Notes: generated by a model from the letters alone, not told the origin. Shown: positions 1 through 9,401, numbered from the stretch's first letter. The stretch: DNA of 64,000 bases from Flavobacterium acetivorans (GCF_020911885.1 NZ_CP087132.1:3498456-3562455), one strand, 5' to 3'. Translations and numbers: made by a program.

Positions 1-2
1 CG

Positions 3-734
3 TTATTTGCTAGCTATTCTAATTCTTTTACACCAAATACTGGAACAACAGTAGATCTAAAAGTAATCAAACCTTCCATAATAGATCAATATGAAATGGG
101 AATCAAGAAAGATTTTTGGAGAGGTATATTAAGCACAAACATTACCTTATACCAAATTGAGAACAGCAATTTAGCACAAACTGCCGAATTTAAAGCAGAT
201 GGATCACCCAATACCGACACCAGCATAAAGGTCTTAAGCGGATCTACTAAAAGTAAAGGTGTGGAACTGGACATAACAGCTCGCCCTACAGAAGGCCTAA
301 GCATAATGGCCGGTTACAGCTATAACGACATGCGTTATACTAAAACTTCAGGACTAGAAGGAAGCTTTATCGTAGGAGATCGTCTGGCTAGAACACCAGC
401 TAACACGGCTAACCTAAGCTTCTTTTATACCTTACCTTCAGGCTTATTGAAAGGAATATCTTTTGGAGCAAATTCAAATTATATTGGAAAAAGAGTAGGC
501 GGATGGAACAACCAATATAAAGCTACAGAACCTAATGGAATTTTTGATAGAGAAATTCCACTAGAAGCTTACACAACCATAGATGTTTCTGCTGGTTATG
601 AATGGGGGAAATTCTCCATACTGTGTAAACTATCTAACCTTACTAATGAATTGAATTACACCGTTCACGAAAATTACAGTGTAAACCCAATCGCTCCACG
701 CCAAGTAATGACATCTTTAAAATACAAGTTCTAA
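3..734 (+). CDS. TonB-dependent siderophore receptor, C-terminal part (cut by window edge)
   Basis: The frame is open from the first bases of the window, so the start lies outside it; about 243 residues are present. They form the end of an outer-membrane beta-barrel with alternating-polarity strands. Typical phrases of ferric-siderophore receptors are visible: SYSNSFTP near the cut, IDQYEMGIKKDFW, a GVELDITARPTEGLSIMAGY strand and a final KYKF ending in phenylalanine, as outer-membrane proteins do for Bam recognition. The plug domain is not in the window. By family knowledge it imports iron chelates using TonB energy. The PepSY-type membrane protein downstream is a common neighbour of such receptors. 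Substrate cannot be told from this part. Confidence 0.9.
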   Translation, partial: LFASYSNSFTPNTGTTVDLKVIKPSIIDQYEMGIKKDFWRGILSTNITLYQIENSNLAQTAEFKADGSPNTDTSIKVLSGSTKSKGVELDITARPTEGLSIMAGYSYNDMRYTKTSGLEGSFIVGDRLARTPANTANLSFFYTLPSGLLKGISFGANSNYIGKRVGGWNNQYKATEPNGIFDREIPLEAYTTIDVSAGYEWGKFSILCKLSNLTNELNYTVHENYSVNPIAPRQVMTSLKYKF

Positions 735-753
735 AAACAATCCTAACATTGTG

Positions 754-811
754 ATTCAAAAACTTTTTGCTGCTTTGAAACAACTATCAAAACAGCAAAA
801 AGTTTTTGAAT
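754..811 (+). terminator. Perfect 19-bp inverted repeat after the TonB receptor
   Basis: Positions 754-772 are the exact reverse complement of 793-811, with a 20-base loop. The descending arm carries a T5 run. It lies 20 bases after the receptor stop, so a terminator is the simplest reading. The TTG of the next promoter overlaps its right arm. Confidence 0.65.
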
Positions 812-837
812 TATAATAGCAAAATAGATTATTTTCG
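805..837 (+). promoter_or_regulatory. Bacteroidota-type promoter for the PepSY-associated gene
   Basis: TTTG at 805-808, a 21-base spacer, then TATTTTCG at 830-837, one mismatch to TAnnTTTG. Transcription should begin near 842, which supports the ATG at 860 over an upstream TTG at 806 lying inside the terminator hairpin. Confidence 0.5.
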
Positions 838-859
838 CAAACGCAAAACAGCAGCCAAA

Positions 860-1408
860 ATGAACAAAAAAACTTTCCGTAACTTACACAGGGATTTAGG
901 TTACTTCTATATTGGACTTATTGTTTCCTTCGCTTTATCAGGTCTTATGATGAATCACAGAGAACATTGGCATCCTGAAAAATACACTATTGAGACTAAA
1001 GCGATCGAAGTACAACTTCCTGCTGAAGACGAAATCACCGAAAAATATGTTAAAAATTTAGGAAAGGAATTAGGCATCGATGATAAATTCAGACGTCATA
1101 CGATTAAAAAAGAAAACTTAAAAATCTCTTTTGAAAAACACGATGTCGAAATTGATATAAATACGGGAAAAGGAGAAGTTGTCGCTTTTTTAAAAACGCC
1201 AATCATTAGCCAAACCATGAAATTGCATAAAAGCACTTCTAATTTCTGGATTTATTATTCTGATATTTTTGCCTTGAGTTTAATTATCATCGCTCTAACT
1301 GGAACGATAATGGTAAAAGCCGGAAAGTTCAGCTTCAAGGAACGCGGCTGGAAACTGGCTTTAGCCGGAATAATTTTCCCTTTGATTTTCTTGTTTTTGT
1401 TGGGCTAA
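860..1408 (+). CDS. PepSY-associated transmembrane protein
   Basis: A 182-residue membrane protein. It starts with the phrase NLHRDLGYFYIGLIVSFALSG, a PepSY-associated helix with conserved histidines (HRDLG, then MMNHREHWHP). A soluble domain follows (about residues 45-120), then LHK and two more hydrophobic helices at about 130-150 and 162-181. Proteins of this type sit in the inner membrane next to siderophore receptors and are thought to act in reductive iron release; that role is by family association only. The ATG at 860 was chosen because the in-frame TTG at 806 is inside a terminator stem. A strong terminator follows. Confidence 0.85.
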   Translation: MNKKTFRNLHRDLGYFYIGLIVSFALSGLMMNHREHWHPEKYTIETKAIEVQLPAEDEITEKYVKNLGKELGIDDKFRRHTIKKENLKISFEKHDVEIDINTGKGEVVAFLKTPIISQTMKLHKSTSNFWIYYSDIFALSLIIIALTGTIMVKAGKFSFKERGWKLALAGIIFPLIFLFLLG

Positions 1409-1430
1409 AATTAAAATCTTTTACCATACA

Positions 1431-1459
1431 AAAAATCCGTGGAAACACGGATTTTTTTT
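1431..1459 (+). terminator. Rho-independent terminator
   Basis: An 11-bp perfect stem (1431-1441 with 1446-1456), a GAAA tetraloop and a run of T. It ends the PepSY-associated gene. Confidence 0.9.
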
Positions 1460-1645
1460 GTTTATGACCTATTTTGCTATAACCCCATCGAATATAAATT
1501 TATCTTAACAGAACTTAATATTTTACTTTGAAAAACTTCTTAAAATCTACAATAACTTTTTCGTAACTTTATGACTATCAATTAATAAAAAACATTTTTA
1601 ACTTATAAACACATTACGGAAATAAATTTAAAAACGGAGTGAGAC

Positions 1646-2317
1646 ATGAAAAATTATACCGTAAAAACAAAGTCTGTAGTACATCTCACACACGATGTGC
1701 TTCGAATTGTGCTCGAAAAACCAAAAGATATTGCATTTAATCCAGGCCAGGCAACCGAAATTTCAATAAATAAAGAAGGCTGGAAAGATAAAAAACGTCC
1801 TTTCACTTTTACCTCCTTACCCAAAGACGATTTCTTGGAATTTACCATTAAAACCTATCCCACCCACCAAGGAGTTACCAATGAATTGCTAAAACTTAAA
1901 ACTGGCGATGAGCTGATTTTGCACGATGTTTTCGGAGACATCGGCTATACCGACGAAGGCATTTTTATAGCCGGTGGTGCCGGAGTCACTCCCTTTATCT
2001 CGATTTTCAGAAATCTTGAATCTCAAAATAAAATTGGAAACAATAAATTAATTTTTGCCAACAAAACCAAGCAAGACATTATTAATGAAGAGGAATTTAA
2101 CCGATTACTTGGCAAAAATTTCATCAATATACTCTCAGACGAAAATCGCAACGGCTATGATCATGGATTTATAACCGAAGATTTTTTGAAATCAAAAATT
2201 GATTCACACGCCCATAAATTTTATGTTTGCGGCCCACCGCCCATGATGGATGCGATTATCAAACAGTTGCACAATATCAATATAGAAGACAAAGACATCG
2301 TCAAAGAAGCCTATTAA
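1646..2317 (+). CDS. FAD-binding oxidoreductase (ferredoxin/flavodoxin reductase-like)
   Basis: 223 residues, the usual size of a single FNR module. Residues 1-95 form the FAD barrel, with RPFTFTS as the flavin-binding RxxTxxS motif. The NAD(P) lobe starts at about 105 with IAGGAGVTPFISI and holds YVCGPPPMM at about 192. The C-terminus is an aromatic Tyr, as in plant-type reductases. No 2Fe-2S domain is present, so it should pass electrons to or from a separate flavodoxin, ferredoxin or haem protein. A GGAG lies 7 bases before the ATG, one of the few Shine-Dalgarno-like sites here. It is transcribed alone between two terminators. Confidence 0.85.
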   Translation: MKNYTVKTKSVVHLTHDVLRIVLEKPKDIAFNPGQATEISINKEGWKDKKRPFTFTSLPKDDFLEFTIKTYPTHQGVTNELLKLKTGDELILHDVFGDIGYTDEGIFIAGGAGVTPFISIFRNLESQNKIGNNKLIFANKTKQDIINEEEFNRLLGKNFINILSDENRNGYDHGFITEDFLKSKIDSHAHKFYVCGPPPMMDAIIKQLHNINIEDKDIVKEAY

Positions 2318-2402
2318 ATAGCTACAATAAACAACATATTATTGCGAAATAGAAACCTTAAAACAACGAAAAGTTCCAAAAAACAAATACTTTTCTATAA
2401 AA

Positions 2403-2434
2403 AAATCCCATCTCAATTTTTCGAGATGGGATTT
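2403..2434. terminator. Terminator shared by convergent genes
   Basis: A 12-bp perfect stem (2403-2414 with 2423-2434) with A-rich and T-rich flanks, between the convergent reductase gene and valS. It can work in both directions. Confidence 0.8.
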
Positions 2435-2459
2435 GCTATTTTATAAATGAACGAAAACC

Positions 2460-5093
2460 TTACTTCAATCCAGCCAAACTGTGCTCGATAGTTTCAATTT
2501 TAGCCAAAGCATCAGCTTCCTTTTGTCTTTCGTTTGCCAAAACTTTCTCCGGCGCACCATTTACAAATTTTTCATTAGACAATTTATTTTGAACTGATTT
2601 CAAGAATCCTTGTGTATAAACCAACTCAGCTGTCAACTTTTCAATTTCTGCCGCAACATCAATGTTTCCTGTAATTGGGATGAAATATTCATTCGATTTT
2701 ACACGGAAAGACAAGGCACCATCCACTTTATCCGAAACATATTCCAATGAAGTAATATTCCCTAATTTAGTTACGACAGCATCAAAATAAGTCGACGCTT
2801 TATCGTTATTGATTGCTTTCAATTCAATCGCATCTTTAAACGGAATATTCTTGTCTTTACGAATCGTTCTGATTCCTGAAATTACTTCGATTGTGTTTTC
2901 AAAATCAGCTATTAAATCAGCATTAAATGGTTTCATTTCTGGCCAAGTAGAAACAATCAAAGCTTCTTCTGGAGTTCTTTCGGCTAATAATTGCCAAATT
3001 TCCTCAGTCAAAAATGGCATAAACGGATGTAACAATTTCATATTGTTCTCCAGCATTTCTATCGCTTTCGCAAAAGTCAGACTGTCAATTGGCTGTTGGT
3101 AAGCCGGTTTTATCATTTCAAGGAACCAAGAACAGAAATCATCCCAAACCAATTTATAAATAGCCATCAAGGCATCTGAAATTCTGTATTTTTCGAAATT
3201 ATCTTCGATTTCCAAAAGCGTTTGTTGCAACTTCGCCTCATACCACTCAATGGCTACTTTTGAAGATTCCGGTTGTGCAATTGCATCCGACACTTCCCAA
3301 CCTTTGATCAGTTTAAAAGCATTCCAAATTTTATTGGTAAAGCCTTTTCCTTGGTTACACAATTCCTCATCAAACATAATGTCATTTCCAGCAGAAGCAC
3401 TCAAAAGCAAACCTACACGAACACCATCAGCACCAAATTTCTCTATTAAATCCAAAGGATCTGGTGAATTTCCCAACGATTTAGACATTTTGCGTCTTTG
3501 TTTGTCACGAACCAAACCAGTGAGGTATACATTTGTAAATGGTTTTTTACCTGTATATTCATAACCGGCAATGATCATTCTGGCCACCCAGAAAAACAAA
3601 ATATCCGGACCGGTAACCAAATCATTTGTTGGGTAATAATATTTAAAATCTTCACTTTCAGGATCCATAATTCCACCAAAAACAGACATTGGCCACAACC
3701 AAGAAGAAAACCAGGTATCCAAAGCATCAGCATCTTGTTTTAAATCTTTTATTTCAAGTTTAAAGTTTAAAGTTTTCTCTTGTGCTAACTTCAATGCTTC
3801 TTCAATAGTTTCAGCCACTACAAAATCTTCTTTCCCGTCACCATAGAAATAAGCCGGAATTTGCTGTCCCCACCATAATTGACGGGAAATATTCCAATCG
3901 CGAATATTATTCAACCAATGCGCATAAGTATTCTCGAAACGTTTTGGGTGTAATTTAATATCACCATCAACCAAAACGGATTGGATTGCCGGCTTAACTA
4001 AATCTTCCATTTTCAAGAACCATTGATCTGATAAACGAGGTTCAATTACCGCTTTGGTCCTTTCAGAAGTTCCTACTTTATTTAGGTGAATTTCAGTTTT
4101 TGCCAAAGCGCCATTTTCTTCTAATTCTTTGGCTATTTCTTCACGAACTACAAAACGGTCTTTTCCTTGATAATGCAAACCAAAACTGTTCATTGTTGCA
4201 TCTTCATTGAAAATATCAACGATTTCCAAATTGTGTTTTTCGCCAAGTGTTTTATCGTTCATATCGTGAGCCGGAGTCACTTTCAAACATCCAGTTCCAA
4301 ATTCAATATCCACATATTCATCTTCGATAATTGGAATCACGCGACCACAAATAGGCACAATCGCTTTCTTGCCTTTCAAGTGAGTAAAACGTTCATCATT
4401 TGGATTAATACAAATCGCAGTATCTCCAAAAATAGTTTCCGGACGTGTTGTGGCCACAGTAAGAAACTCTTCGCTTCCTTCTATTTTGTATTTCAGGAAA
4501 TACAATTTTCCTTGTTGTTCTTCATAAATTACTTCCTCGTCAGACAAAGTAGTTTTGGCTTCCGGATCCCAGTTTACCATTCGATACCCACGATAAATCA
4601 AACCTTTGTTATACAAATCAACAAAAGAGCGAATTACAGAAGCTGACATATCTGGATCCATGGTAAACTTAGTTCGTTCCCAGTCACAAGAAGCACCTAG
4701 TTTTTTTAACTGATCTAAAATTACACCGCCATATTTATCTGTCCAATCCCAAGCATGTTTTAAAAACTCTTCGCGTGTCAAATCGTTTTTATTGATTCCT
4801 TCGGCTTTCAATTTGGCTACCACTTTTGCTTCTGTTGCAATCGAAGCGTGATCTGTACCAGGAACCCAGCAGGCGTTGAAACCTTTTAGACGCGCTCTTC
4901 TAATCAAGACATCTTGAATGGTATTGTTCAACATATGCCCCATGTGTAAAACTCCAGTGACATTAGGAGGAGGAATTACAATGGTATAAGGAGTTCTATG
5001 ATCTGGCTCCGAATGAAAATAATTGTTTTTCATCCAGTAATCGTACCATTTATCTTCAGTAGTCTTGGCGTCAAATTGTGCAGGAATAGTCAT
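2460..5093 (-). CDS. valS: Valine--tRNA ligase
   Basis: 877 residues. It charges tRNA-Val in the cytoplasm. The class I signatures are intact: PPPNVTGVLHMGH at residues 44-53 and RRKMSKSLGNS near 530. The editing (CP1) domain between them carries TTRPETIFGD, and the tail is the valyl-specific coiled coil (KLTAELVYTQGFL onwards) that packs on the tRNA. I chose the ATG at 5093 (MTIPAQFDAK), where homologous enzymes normally begin; the frame stays open to an ATG at 5138, which would add 15 atypical lysine-rich residues. It is a single-gene unit. Confidence 0.97.
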   Translation of the reverse strand: MTIPAQFDAKTTEDKWYDYWMKNNYFHSEPDHRTPYTIVIPPPNVTGVLHMGHMLNNTIQDVLIRRARLKGFNACWVPGTDHASIATEAKVVAKLKAEGINKNDLTREEFLKHAWDWTDKYGGVILDQLKKLGASCDWERTKFTMDPDMSASVIRSFVDLYNKGLIYRGYRMVNWDPEAKTTLSDEEVIYEEQQGKLYFLKYKIEGSEEFLTVATTRPETIFGDTAICINPNDERFTHLKGKKAIVPICGRVIPIIEDEYVDIEFGTGCLKVTPAHDMNDKTLGEKHNLEIVDIFNEDATMNSFGLHYQGKDRFVVREEIAKELEENGALAKTEIHLNKVGTSERTKAVIEPRLSDQWFLKMEDLVKPAIQSVLVDGDIKLHPKRFENTYAHWLNNIRDWNISRQLWWGQQIPAYFYGDGKEDFVVAETIEEALKLAQEKTLNFKLEIKDLKQDADALDTWFSSWLWPMSVFGGIMDPESEDFKYYYPTNDLVTGPDILFFWVARMIIAGYEYTGKKPFTNVYLTGLVRDKQRRKMSKSLGNSPDPLDLIEKFGADGVRVGLLLSASAGNDIMFDEELCNQGKGFTNKIWNAFKLIKGWEVSDAIAQPESSKVAIEWYEAKLQQTLLEIEDNFEKYRISDALMAIYKLVWDDFCSWFLEMIKPAYQQPIDSLTFAKAIEMLENNMKLLHPFMPFLTEEIWQLLAERTPEEALIVSTWPEMKPFNADLIADFENTIEVISGIRTIRKDKNIPFKDAIELKAINNDKASTYFDAVVTKLGNITSLEYVSDKVDGALSFRVKSNEYFIPITGNIDVAAEIEKLTAELVYTQGFLKSVQNKLSNEKFVNGAPEKVLANERQKEADALAKIETIEHSLAGLK

Positions 5094-5226
5094 TTTATAG
5101 TGGATTCGTTTAATCGTTAATTTGGTGTCCTTTTTCATCTTTCAATACAATGATTACCAGCGAAATAAATGCATAAAAAAGCTCTAAATCTTACTTTGGT
5201 CTAATTATTGTAAATCATATAGGCAA

Positions 5227-5234
5227 CAAAAGTA
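5227..5234 (-). promoter_or_regulatory. Candidate -7 box for valS
   Basis: TACTTTTG on the minus strand matches TAnnTTTG exactly. No TTG lies at the right distance upstream. The 5' leader would be about 128 bases. Confidence 0.4.
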
Positions 5235-5269
5235 AATAATTAAGTAGACTATAAAAAGGGAAATAAAAA

Positions 5270-5300
5270 TTTGTGTACTAATTAAAAGAAAGTATATTTA
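5270..5300 (+). promoter_or_regulatory. Promoter of the DUF1573 gene
   Basis: TTTG at 5270-5273, a 19-base spacer and TATATTTA at 5293-5300 (7 of 8 to TAnnTTTG). Expected transcription start is about 5305, some 18 bases before the ATG. Confidence 0.65.
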
Positions 5301-5322
5301 CTTTTAATAAATAAAACTAAAA

Positions 5323-5715
5323 ATGAGAAAAATAGCCACATTATTAGCAATCGTGCTCTTTAGCAGTATCGGATTTGCCCAAAAAGGTGCTAAAATTGAA
5401 TTTAAGGTACAAAATAATACTATCGATTATGGAAAAATAAGTAAAGGCAGTGACAACGGGATTCGGGCTTTTGAATTTACCAATACCGGTGATGCTCCAT
5501 TAATCATTGTTTCCGTGCAATCAACATCAAATTTGACCATCCTTTCCGCACCGAAAGATTCTATCTTACCTGGAAAAACGGCCAAAATTGAAATTAAATA
5601 CAATATGTCGGCTCCTGGACCAATCCGTAAAACAATTACTGTGGAATCTAATGCTATAAATTATGAGGAAGGCCGAATCCCCTTAAAGATTAAAGGGGAA
5701 ATAATTGCCAATTAA
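5323..5715 (+). CDS. Secreted DUF1573 domain protein
   Basis: 130 residues. Residues 1-19 are a signal peptide ending FAQ, so the protein is exported. The rest is one DUF1573 immunoglobulin-like module: DYGKISKGSDNGIRAFEFTNTGDAPLIIVSV, then LPGKTAKIEIKYN and a closing strand IPLKIKGEI. Such one-domain proteins are very common in Bacteroidota; no biochemical role is established. It has its own promoter and a strong terminator, so it is monocistronic. Confidence 0.85.
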   Translation: MRKIATLLAIVLFSSIGFAQKGAKIEFKVQNNTIDYGKISKGSDNGIRAFEFTNTGDAPLIIVSVQSTSNLTILSAPKDSILPGKTAKIEIKYNMSAPGPIRKTITVESNAINYEEGRIPLKIKGEIIAN

Positions 5716-5731
5716 AATGCTCAATACACCT

Positions 5732-5773
5732 AAAATCGCTTCTTGAATCTTTTTTCAAGAAGCGATTTTTTTT
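5732..5773. terminator. Strong terminator between convergent genes
   Basis: A 15-bp perfect stem (5732-5746 with 5755-5769) followed by T on the plus strand. It separates the DUF1573 gene from the convergent protease-like gene. Confidence 0.9.
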
Positions 5774-5774
5774 A

Positions 5775-7103
5775 TCATAGAATATCAATAAGTTGAAACT
5801 TGAACACATACGATTTTCCATTTCTTTCTATTTCTAAAGTTATCCACTTATTATCCTCAGACCTCAATAACATATTGATTTGTTGCAAGGTATACTTATA
5901 AGCTGGGCTTTTATTAATAGAAATTATAATATCTCCTTTTTGCAAACCGCTAATTTCTGCTGGCGATTCTTTTCGAATATTTGCAATTTCAAAAACAGGT
6001 TTTAGATCAAATTTGTACTTAAATTCCGAAGCATTACTATCCTCTTTGTCTTCGCTCCCGTTCATGAAAATTTTAGTCGTATTGAGACGCACTGTCTCTT
6101 TGACCCACTGCATACCCACATGGCTAATTTCAACTCCACTTTTGTTATAATGAAAAGGAGAATAAAATTCCTTGTTTTTTTTCAAATACATAAATCCATT
6201 AGAATAGTCAAAAACAATTAAGAATCTTTTTAAAATTTCACCTCCCACTGAACCCAACCGTTCAGAAACCATCGTAACATGTTTTATGGAGCTGGAATCC
6301 GGAAAAGCGGCAATAGGTTTGGCAAATTTAAAATCAGCCATAGTAAATTCTGAAATTCGCGCTCTTTTGCCCAATACATCTCCGCTAAAACCTTTACCTA
6401 AGTAGTCTTCAAAATTTTTCTTGGGAACCTTTATCTTATCCGAAATCTTTTGAAAAAGCCAAATCGCATCACTGTTCCCAATATCGATTAGTAATTTGGC
6501 CGCAATAGGAACCGAATCTATCACCATCGTGGTTTTTATATACGGCTTTGCCTTTTCGATAGAAATTGAGCTCTTTATAGAATTCTTCTCAATTTTTCTT
6601 CTGTTTTTCGGATTGTCTTTATAAACGATGAGTTGCTTCTTCACATAATCGATTGAAACCAGATTATGTTTTAAAAAAGAATAACCAATAATCCCATTTA
6701 CGGGAATCCCTACATGAGACGATAAATTAAAACTGGGGTCCAAAATAATATACAAGAGATGCTGTTTTGACTCCATTCCTTTAACTTCGACCAGATTCCC
6801 TTCCGATTTCAAGCCTTCAACGGCATCTTCGCTTCCCAAACCGCGCAGGCTTATTTTTTCAGTATTTTTAAGACTCACCGCGCTTTTCTCTTCCAAACTG
6901 AATAAAATAGTTTCCTGTACACCTGAGTCCAGCAAAACCGTCAACTGAGTCCCATTTACTTTTATAGGAATAAAAATCAAATTATTAATCAATTGAAAAG
7001 GGATCTTTACTTTATCAATTCCGTTTTTAAATTGAAATTCATCCTGAGCCGAAGCAGGCAAGACGGCAACTAAGACAAAGAAAAGCAAGATCAATTTTCT
7101 CAT
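5775..7103 (-). CDS. Secreted retropepsin-like aspartyl protease with PDZ domain
   Basis: 442 residues, with a signal peptide (1-19, ending SAQ). Two retropepsin-type lobes follow. The first has LLDSGVQ with Asp59 in place of the usual DTG, then a Gly-rich flap region; the second has LLIDIGNSD near residue 206. A PDZ domain fills about 365-440 (ESPAEISGLQKGDIIISIN). The layout matches the PDZ/aspartyl-protease family found widely in Bacteroidota, presumed periplasmic or surface-exposed. Both catalytic triads depart from D-T/S-G in at least one lobe (DSG and DIG), so activity is uncertain. No operon partners. Confidence 0.85.
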   Translation of the reverse strand: MRKLILLFFVLVAVLPASAQDEFQFKNGIDKVKIPFQLINNLIFIPIKVNGTQLTVLLDSGVQETILFSLEEKSAVSLKNTEKISLRGLGSEDAVEGLKSEGNLVEVKGMESKQHLLYIILDPSFNLSSHVGIPVNGIIGYSFLKHNLVSIDYVKKQLIVYKDNPKNRRKIEKNSIKSSISIEKAKPYIKTTMVIDSVPIAAKLLIDIGNSDAIWLFQKISDKIKVPKKNFEDYLGKGFSGDVLGKRARISEFTMADFKFAKPIAAFPDSSSIKHVTMVSERLGSVGGEILKRFLIVFDYSNGFMYLKKNKEFYSPFHYNKSGVEISHVGMQWVKETVRLNTTKIFMNGSEDKEDSNASEFKYKFDLKPVFEIANIRKESPAEISGLQKGDIIISINKSPAYKYTLQQINMLLRSEDNKWITLEIERNGKSYVFKFQLIDIL

Positions 7104-7202
7104 ATAGAATCGTTTTTTATAAAATTACTAAAATTCCTTCTTTATAATACACAATCGACAATAAATATCCTTTTTAACGGTATTAATTTCGAAAAAAAAT
7201 TG

Positions 7203-7210
7203 CAAATTTG
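7203..7210 (+). promoter_or_regulatory. Candidate -7 box for the aminotransferase gene
   Basis: CAAATTTG is 7 of 8 to TAnnTTTG and ends 22 bases before the ATG at 7232. The in-frame TTG at 7208 falls inside it and so cannot be the start. Confidence 0.4.
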
Positions 7211-7231
7211 CAGACCAAATATTTTAAAATC

Positions 7232-8425
7232 ATGCCAAAAATATCCAATAAAGGCAAACAAATGCCTGAGTCTCCTATTCGTAAATTAGTTCCTTATTCG
7301 GAAATTGCCAAGAAAAAAGGACATAAAGTATACCATTTGAACATTGGTCAACCCGACATAAAGACGCCGGAAGTAGCCATGAATGCCGTAAAGAATTTTG
7401 ACATAAAAGTATTAGAATACAGTCATTCGGCTGGTTTTGAAAGCTACAGGACTAAACTATCCCAGTTCTATAAAAATCAGGGATTGCCAATCAATGTAGA
7501 AGATATTATTATCACAACAGGTGGCTCTGAAGCCTTGCTTTTTGCTATGGGAAGCACCATGGATCAAGGTGATGAGATCATTATTCCTGAACCATTTTAT
7601 GCGAACTACAATGGTTTTTCGACTGCTTCTGGCGTAAAAGTAGTACCTGTTATTTCTTCTATCGAAACTGGTTTTGCCTTACCTCCAATAGCTGATTTTG
7701 AAAAACTAATTACACCAAAAACTAAAGCAATCCTTATTTGTAATCCAGGAAACCCAACCGGTTATTTGTATTCTAAAGAGGAAATCATGCAATTAGCCGA
7801 TTTGGTAAAAAAACATGATTTGTTTTTAATTGCTGATGAAGTTTACAGAGAATTCACCTATGATGGTGACATCCATTATTCAGTGATGAATATCCCGGGA
7901 CTTGAGGAAAATGCTATTATGATTGACTCTGTTTCAAAAAGATACAGTATGTGTGGAGCCAGAATTGGTTGTATTGTTTCAAAAAACAAGGAACTTATGG
8001 CTACGGCAATGAAATTTGCTCAAGCAAGATTAAGTCCGCCTACCTTTGCTCAAGTAGCAAGCGAGGCTGCTCTAGACACTCCTCAAAGCTATTTTGACGA
8101 AGTAATTACTGAGTACAAAGATCGCAGAGATACGCTTATTGCTGAATTAAATAAGATAGAAGGCGTAAAAGTAGCCACACCAAAAGGAGCCTTTTACTGC
8201 ATTGCTGAACTTCCAATTGAGAATGCAGATGATTTTGCACAATGGCTTTTGGAAAGTTATGATTTCAACGGTGAAACCGTTATGGTAGCTCCTGCGGCAG
8301 GTTTCTATTCTACGCCTGGTGTAGGTTTAAACCAAGTCCGAATTGCTTACGTATTGAAAAAAGAAGATCTTATCAGTGCGGTTCATATTTTGAAAGAAGC
8401 TATTGTTGCTTATAATTCGAAATAA
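7232..8425 (+). CDS. Class I/II pyridoxal-phosphate aminotransferase (aspartate aminotransferase-like)
   Basis: 397 residues, full length for the fold-type I family. Visible landmarks are HLNIGQPDIKTPE near the N-terminus, TTGGSEALL for phosphate binding, ICNPGNPTGYLYS, ADEVYREF (the Asp contacts the PLP ring nitrogen) and SVSKRYSMCGARIG holding the Schiff-base lysine. It moves amino groups between an amino acid and a 2-oxo acid; the closest general type is aspartate/aromatic aminotransferase, but exact substrate cannot be read from the sequence. The ATG at 7232 is preferred over a TTG at 7208 located in the promoter. A terminator follows. Confidence 0.9.
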   Translation: MPKISNKGKQMPESPIRKLVPYSEIAKKKGHKVYHLNIGQPDIKTPEVAMNAVKNFDIKVLEYSHSAGFESYRTKLSQFYKNQGLPINVEDIIITTGGSEALLFAMGSTMDQGDEIIIPEPFYANYNGFSTASGVKVVPVISSIETGFALPPIADFEKLITPKTKAILICNPGNPTGYLYSKEEIMQLADLVKKHDLFLIADEVYREFTYDGDIHYSVMNIPGLEENAIMIDSVSKRYSMCGARIGCIVSKNKELMATAMKFAQARLSPPTFAQVASEAALDTPQSYFDEVITEYKDRRDTLIAELNKIEGVKVATPKGAFYCIAELPIENADDFAQWLLESYDFNGETVMVAPAAGFYSTPGVGLNQVRIAYVLKKEDLISAVHILKEAIVAYNSK

Positions 8426-8517
8426 TTTACACATTAGAAACAAAATTGTCAATCTAAAAAAGTGGTTCATCAAAAAACGAAGCTTTTTAAGTGAGAAAGC
8501 AATAATTAAATACTTAT

Positions 8518-8560
8518 AACAAAGGCAATAACAATTCTAACGTTATTGCCTTTGTTCTTT
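8518..8560 (+). terminator. Rho-independent terminator
   Basis: A 15-bp perfect stem (8518-8532 with 8542-8556), a 9-base loop and T-rich sequence after it. It ends the aminotransferase unit. Confidence 0.85.
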
Positions 8561-8689
8561 TTGATAAAATTTCCCGTTTAAACAGCAGCAAAAAGAGATG
8601 ATTAATTATTAAAAGCGATAGAAATTCTTTGGTTTTTATTAATTATCTTTACCGCTTAAATTATTATACCCACTATAACGTAACTTTTA

Positions 8690-9361
8690 ATGATAAATAG
8701 AGAAGAATCACATGACGAAATAGGAGACAATCATATTGGTTCATGCGCACAAAATCCATTAAGAAAAGACGCTTTTGATCTTTCAGACGATGAAAAAATA
8801 GAAAGCATAAAAAAAGATGTCAAAAACATTCTGCTTACCCTTGGAATGGATTTGACAGACGACAGCATGAAAGGAACACCTAATCGTGTTGCTAAAATGT
8901 TTGTAAAGGAAATTTTTGGCGGCCTAAATCCGGATCGAAAACCAAAAGCATCCACATTTGATAATAATTACAAATACGGCGAAATGTTAGTTGAAAAGAA
9001 CATTATCGTCTATTCTACTTGTGAGCATCATTTATTACCAATCATAGGAAGAGCTCATGTGGCTTATATTTCTAATGGAACCGTGATTGGACTTTCTAAA
9101 ATGAATCGAATTGTTGAGTATTACTCCAAAAGACCTCAAGTACAAGAACGATTGACAATGCAAATTGTTCAAGAACTACAAAATGCTTTAGGAACAGAAG
9201 ATGTTGCTTGTGTTATCGACGCAAAACACCTTTGTGTCAATTCAAGAGGAATCAGCGATATTGAAAGCAGTACGGTAACCTCTGAATTTGGCGGTAAATT
9301 TAAAGAAGCCCAAGCTCGACGAGAATTTTTGGATTATATCAAATTAGAAACAAAATTCTAG
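8690..9361 (+). CDS. folE: GTP cyclohydrolase I
   Basis: 223 residues. It converts GTP to 7,8-dihydroneopterin triphosphate, the first step of tetrahydrofolate synthesis. The zinc site is intact: the first Cys and the His lie in STCEHHLLP near residue 110, the second Cys in KHLCVNSRG near 181. The C-terminal half carries the conserved SKMNRIVEYYSKRPQVQERLT helix and the TSEFGGKF region. The first 35 residues are variable and hydrophilic, as in other bacterial homologues. It is followed by cysS after 147 bases without a terminator, so the two could be co-transcribed. Confidence 0.96.
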   Translation: MINREESHDEIGDNHIGSCAQNPLRKDAFDLSDDEKIESIKKDVKNILLTLGMDLTDDSMKGTPNRVAKMFVKEIFGGLNPDRKPKASTFDNNYKYGEMLVEKNIIVYSTCEHHLLPIIGRAHVAYISNGTVIGLSKMNRIVEYYSKRPQVQERLTMQIVQELQNALGTEDVACVIDAKHLCVNSRGISDIESSTVTSEFGGKFKEAQARREFLDYIKLETKF

Positions 9362-9401
9362 AAGGTTCATCAAAAAAAAACAGCTCATTCCCTTGTCCTG
9401 A

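Noticed and set aside
4167..4646. 159-codon plus-strand open frame
   Set aside because: It is antisense to valS, whose editing domain is fully conserved there; the predicted protein has no family features.
7208..7231. TTG start for the aminotransferase
   Set aside because: The TTG is the end of the -7 promoter box.
8644..8651. TATCTTTA as the folE promoter
   Set aside because: The only TTG-type element upstream is 12 bases away, too close for a functional pair.
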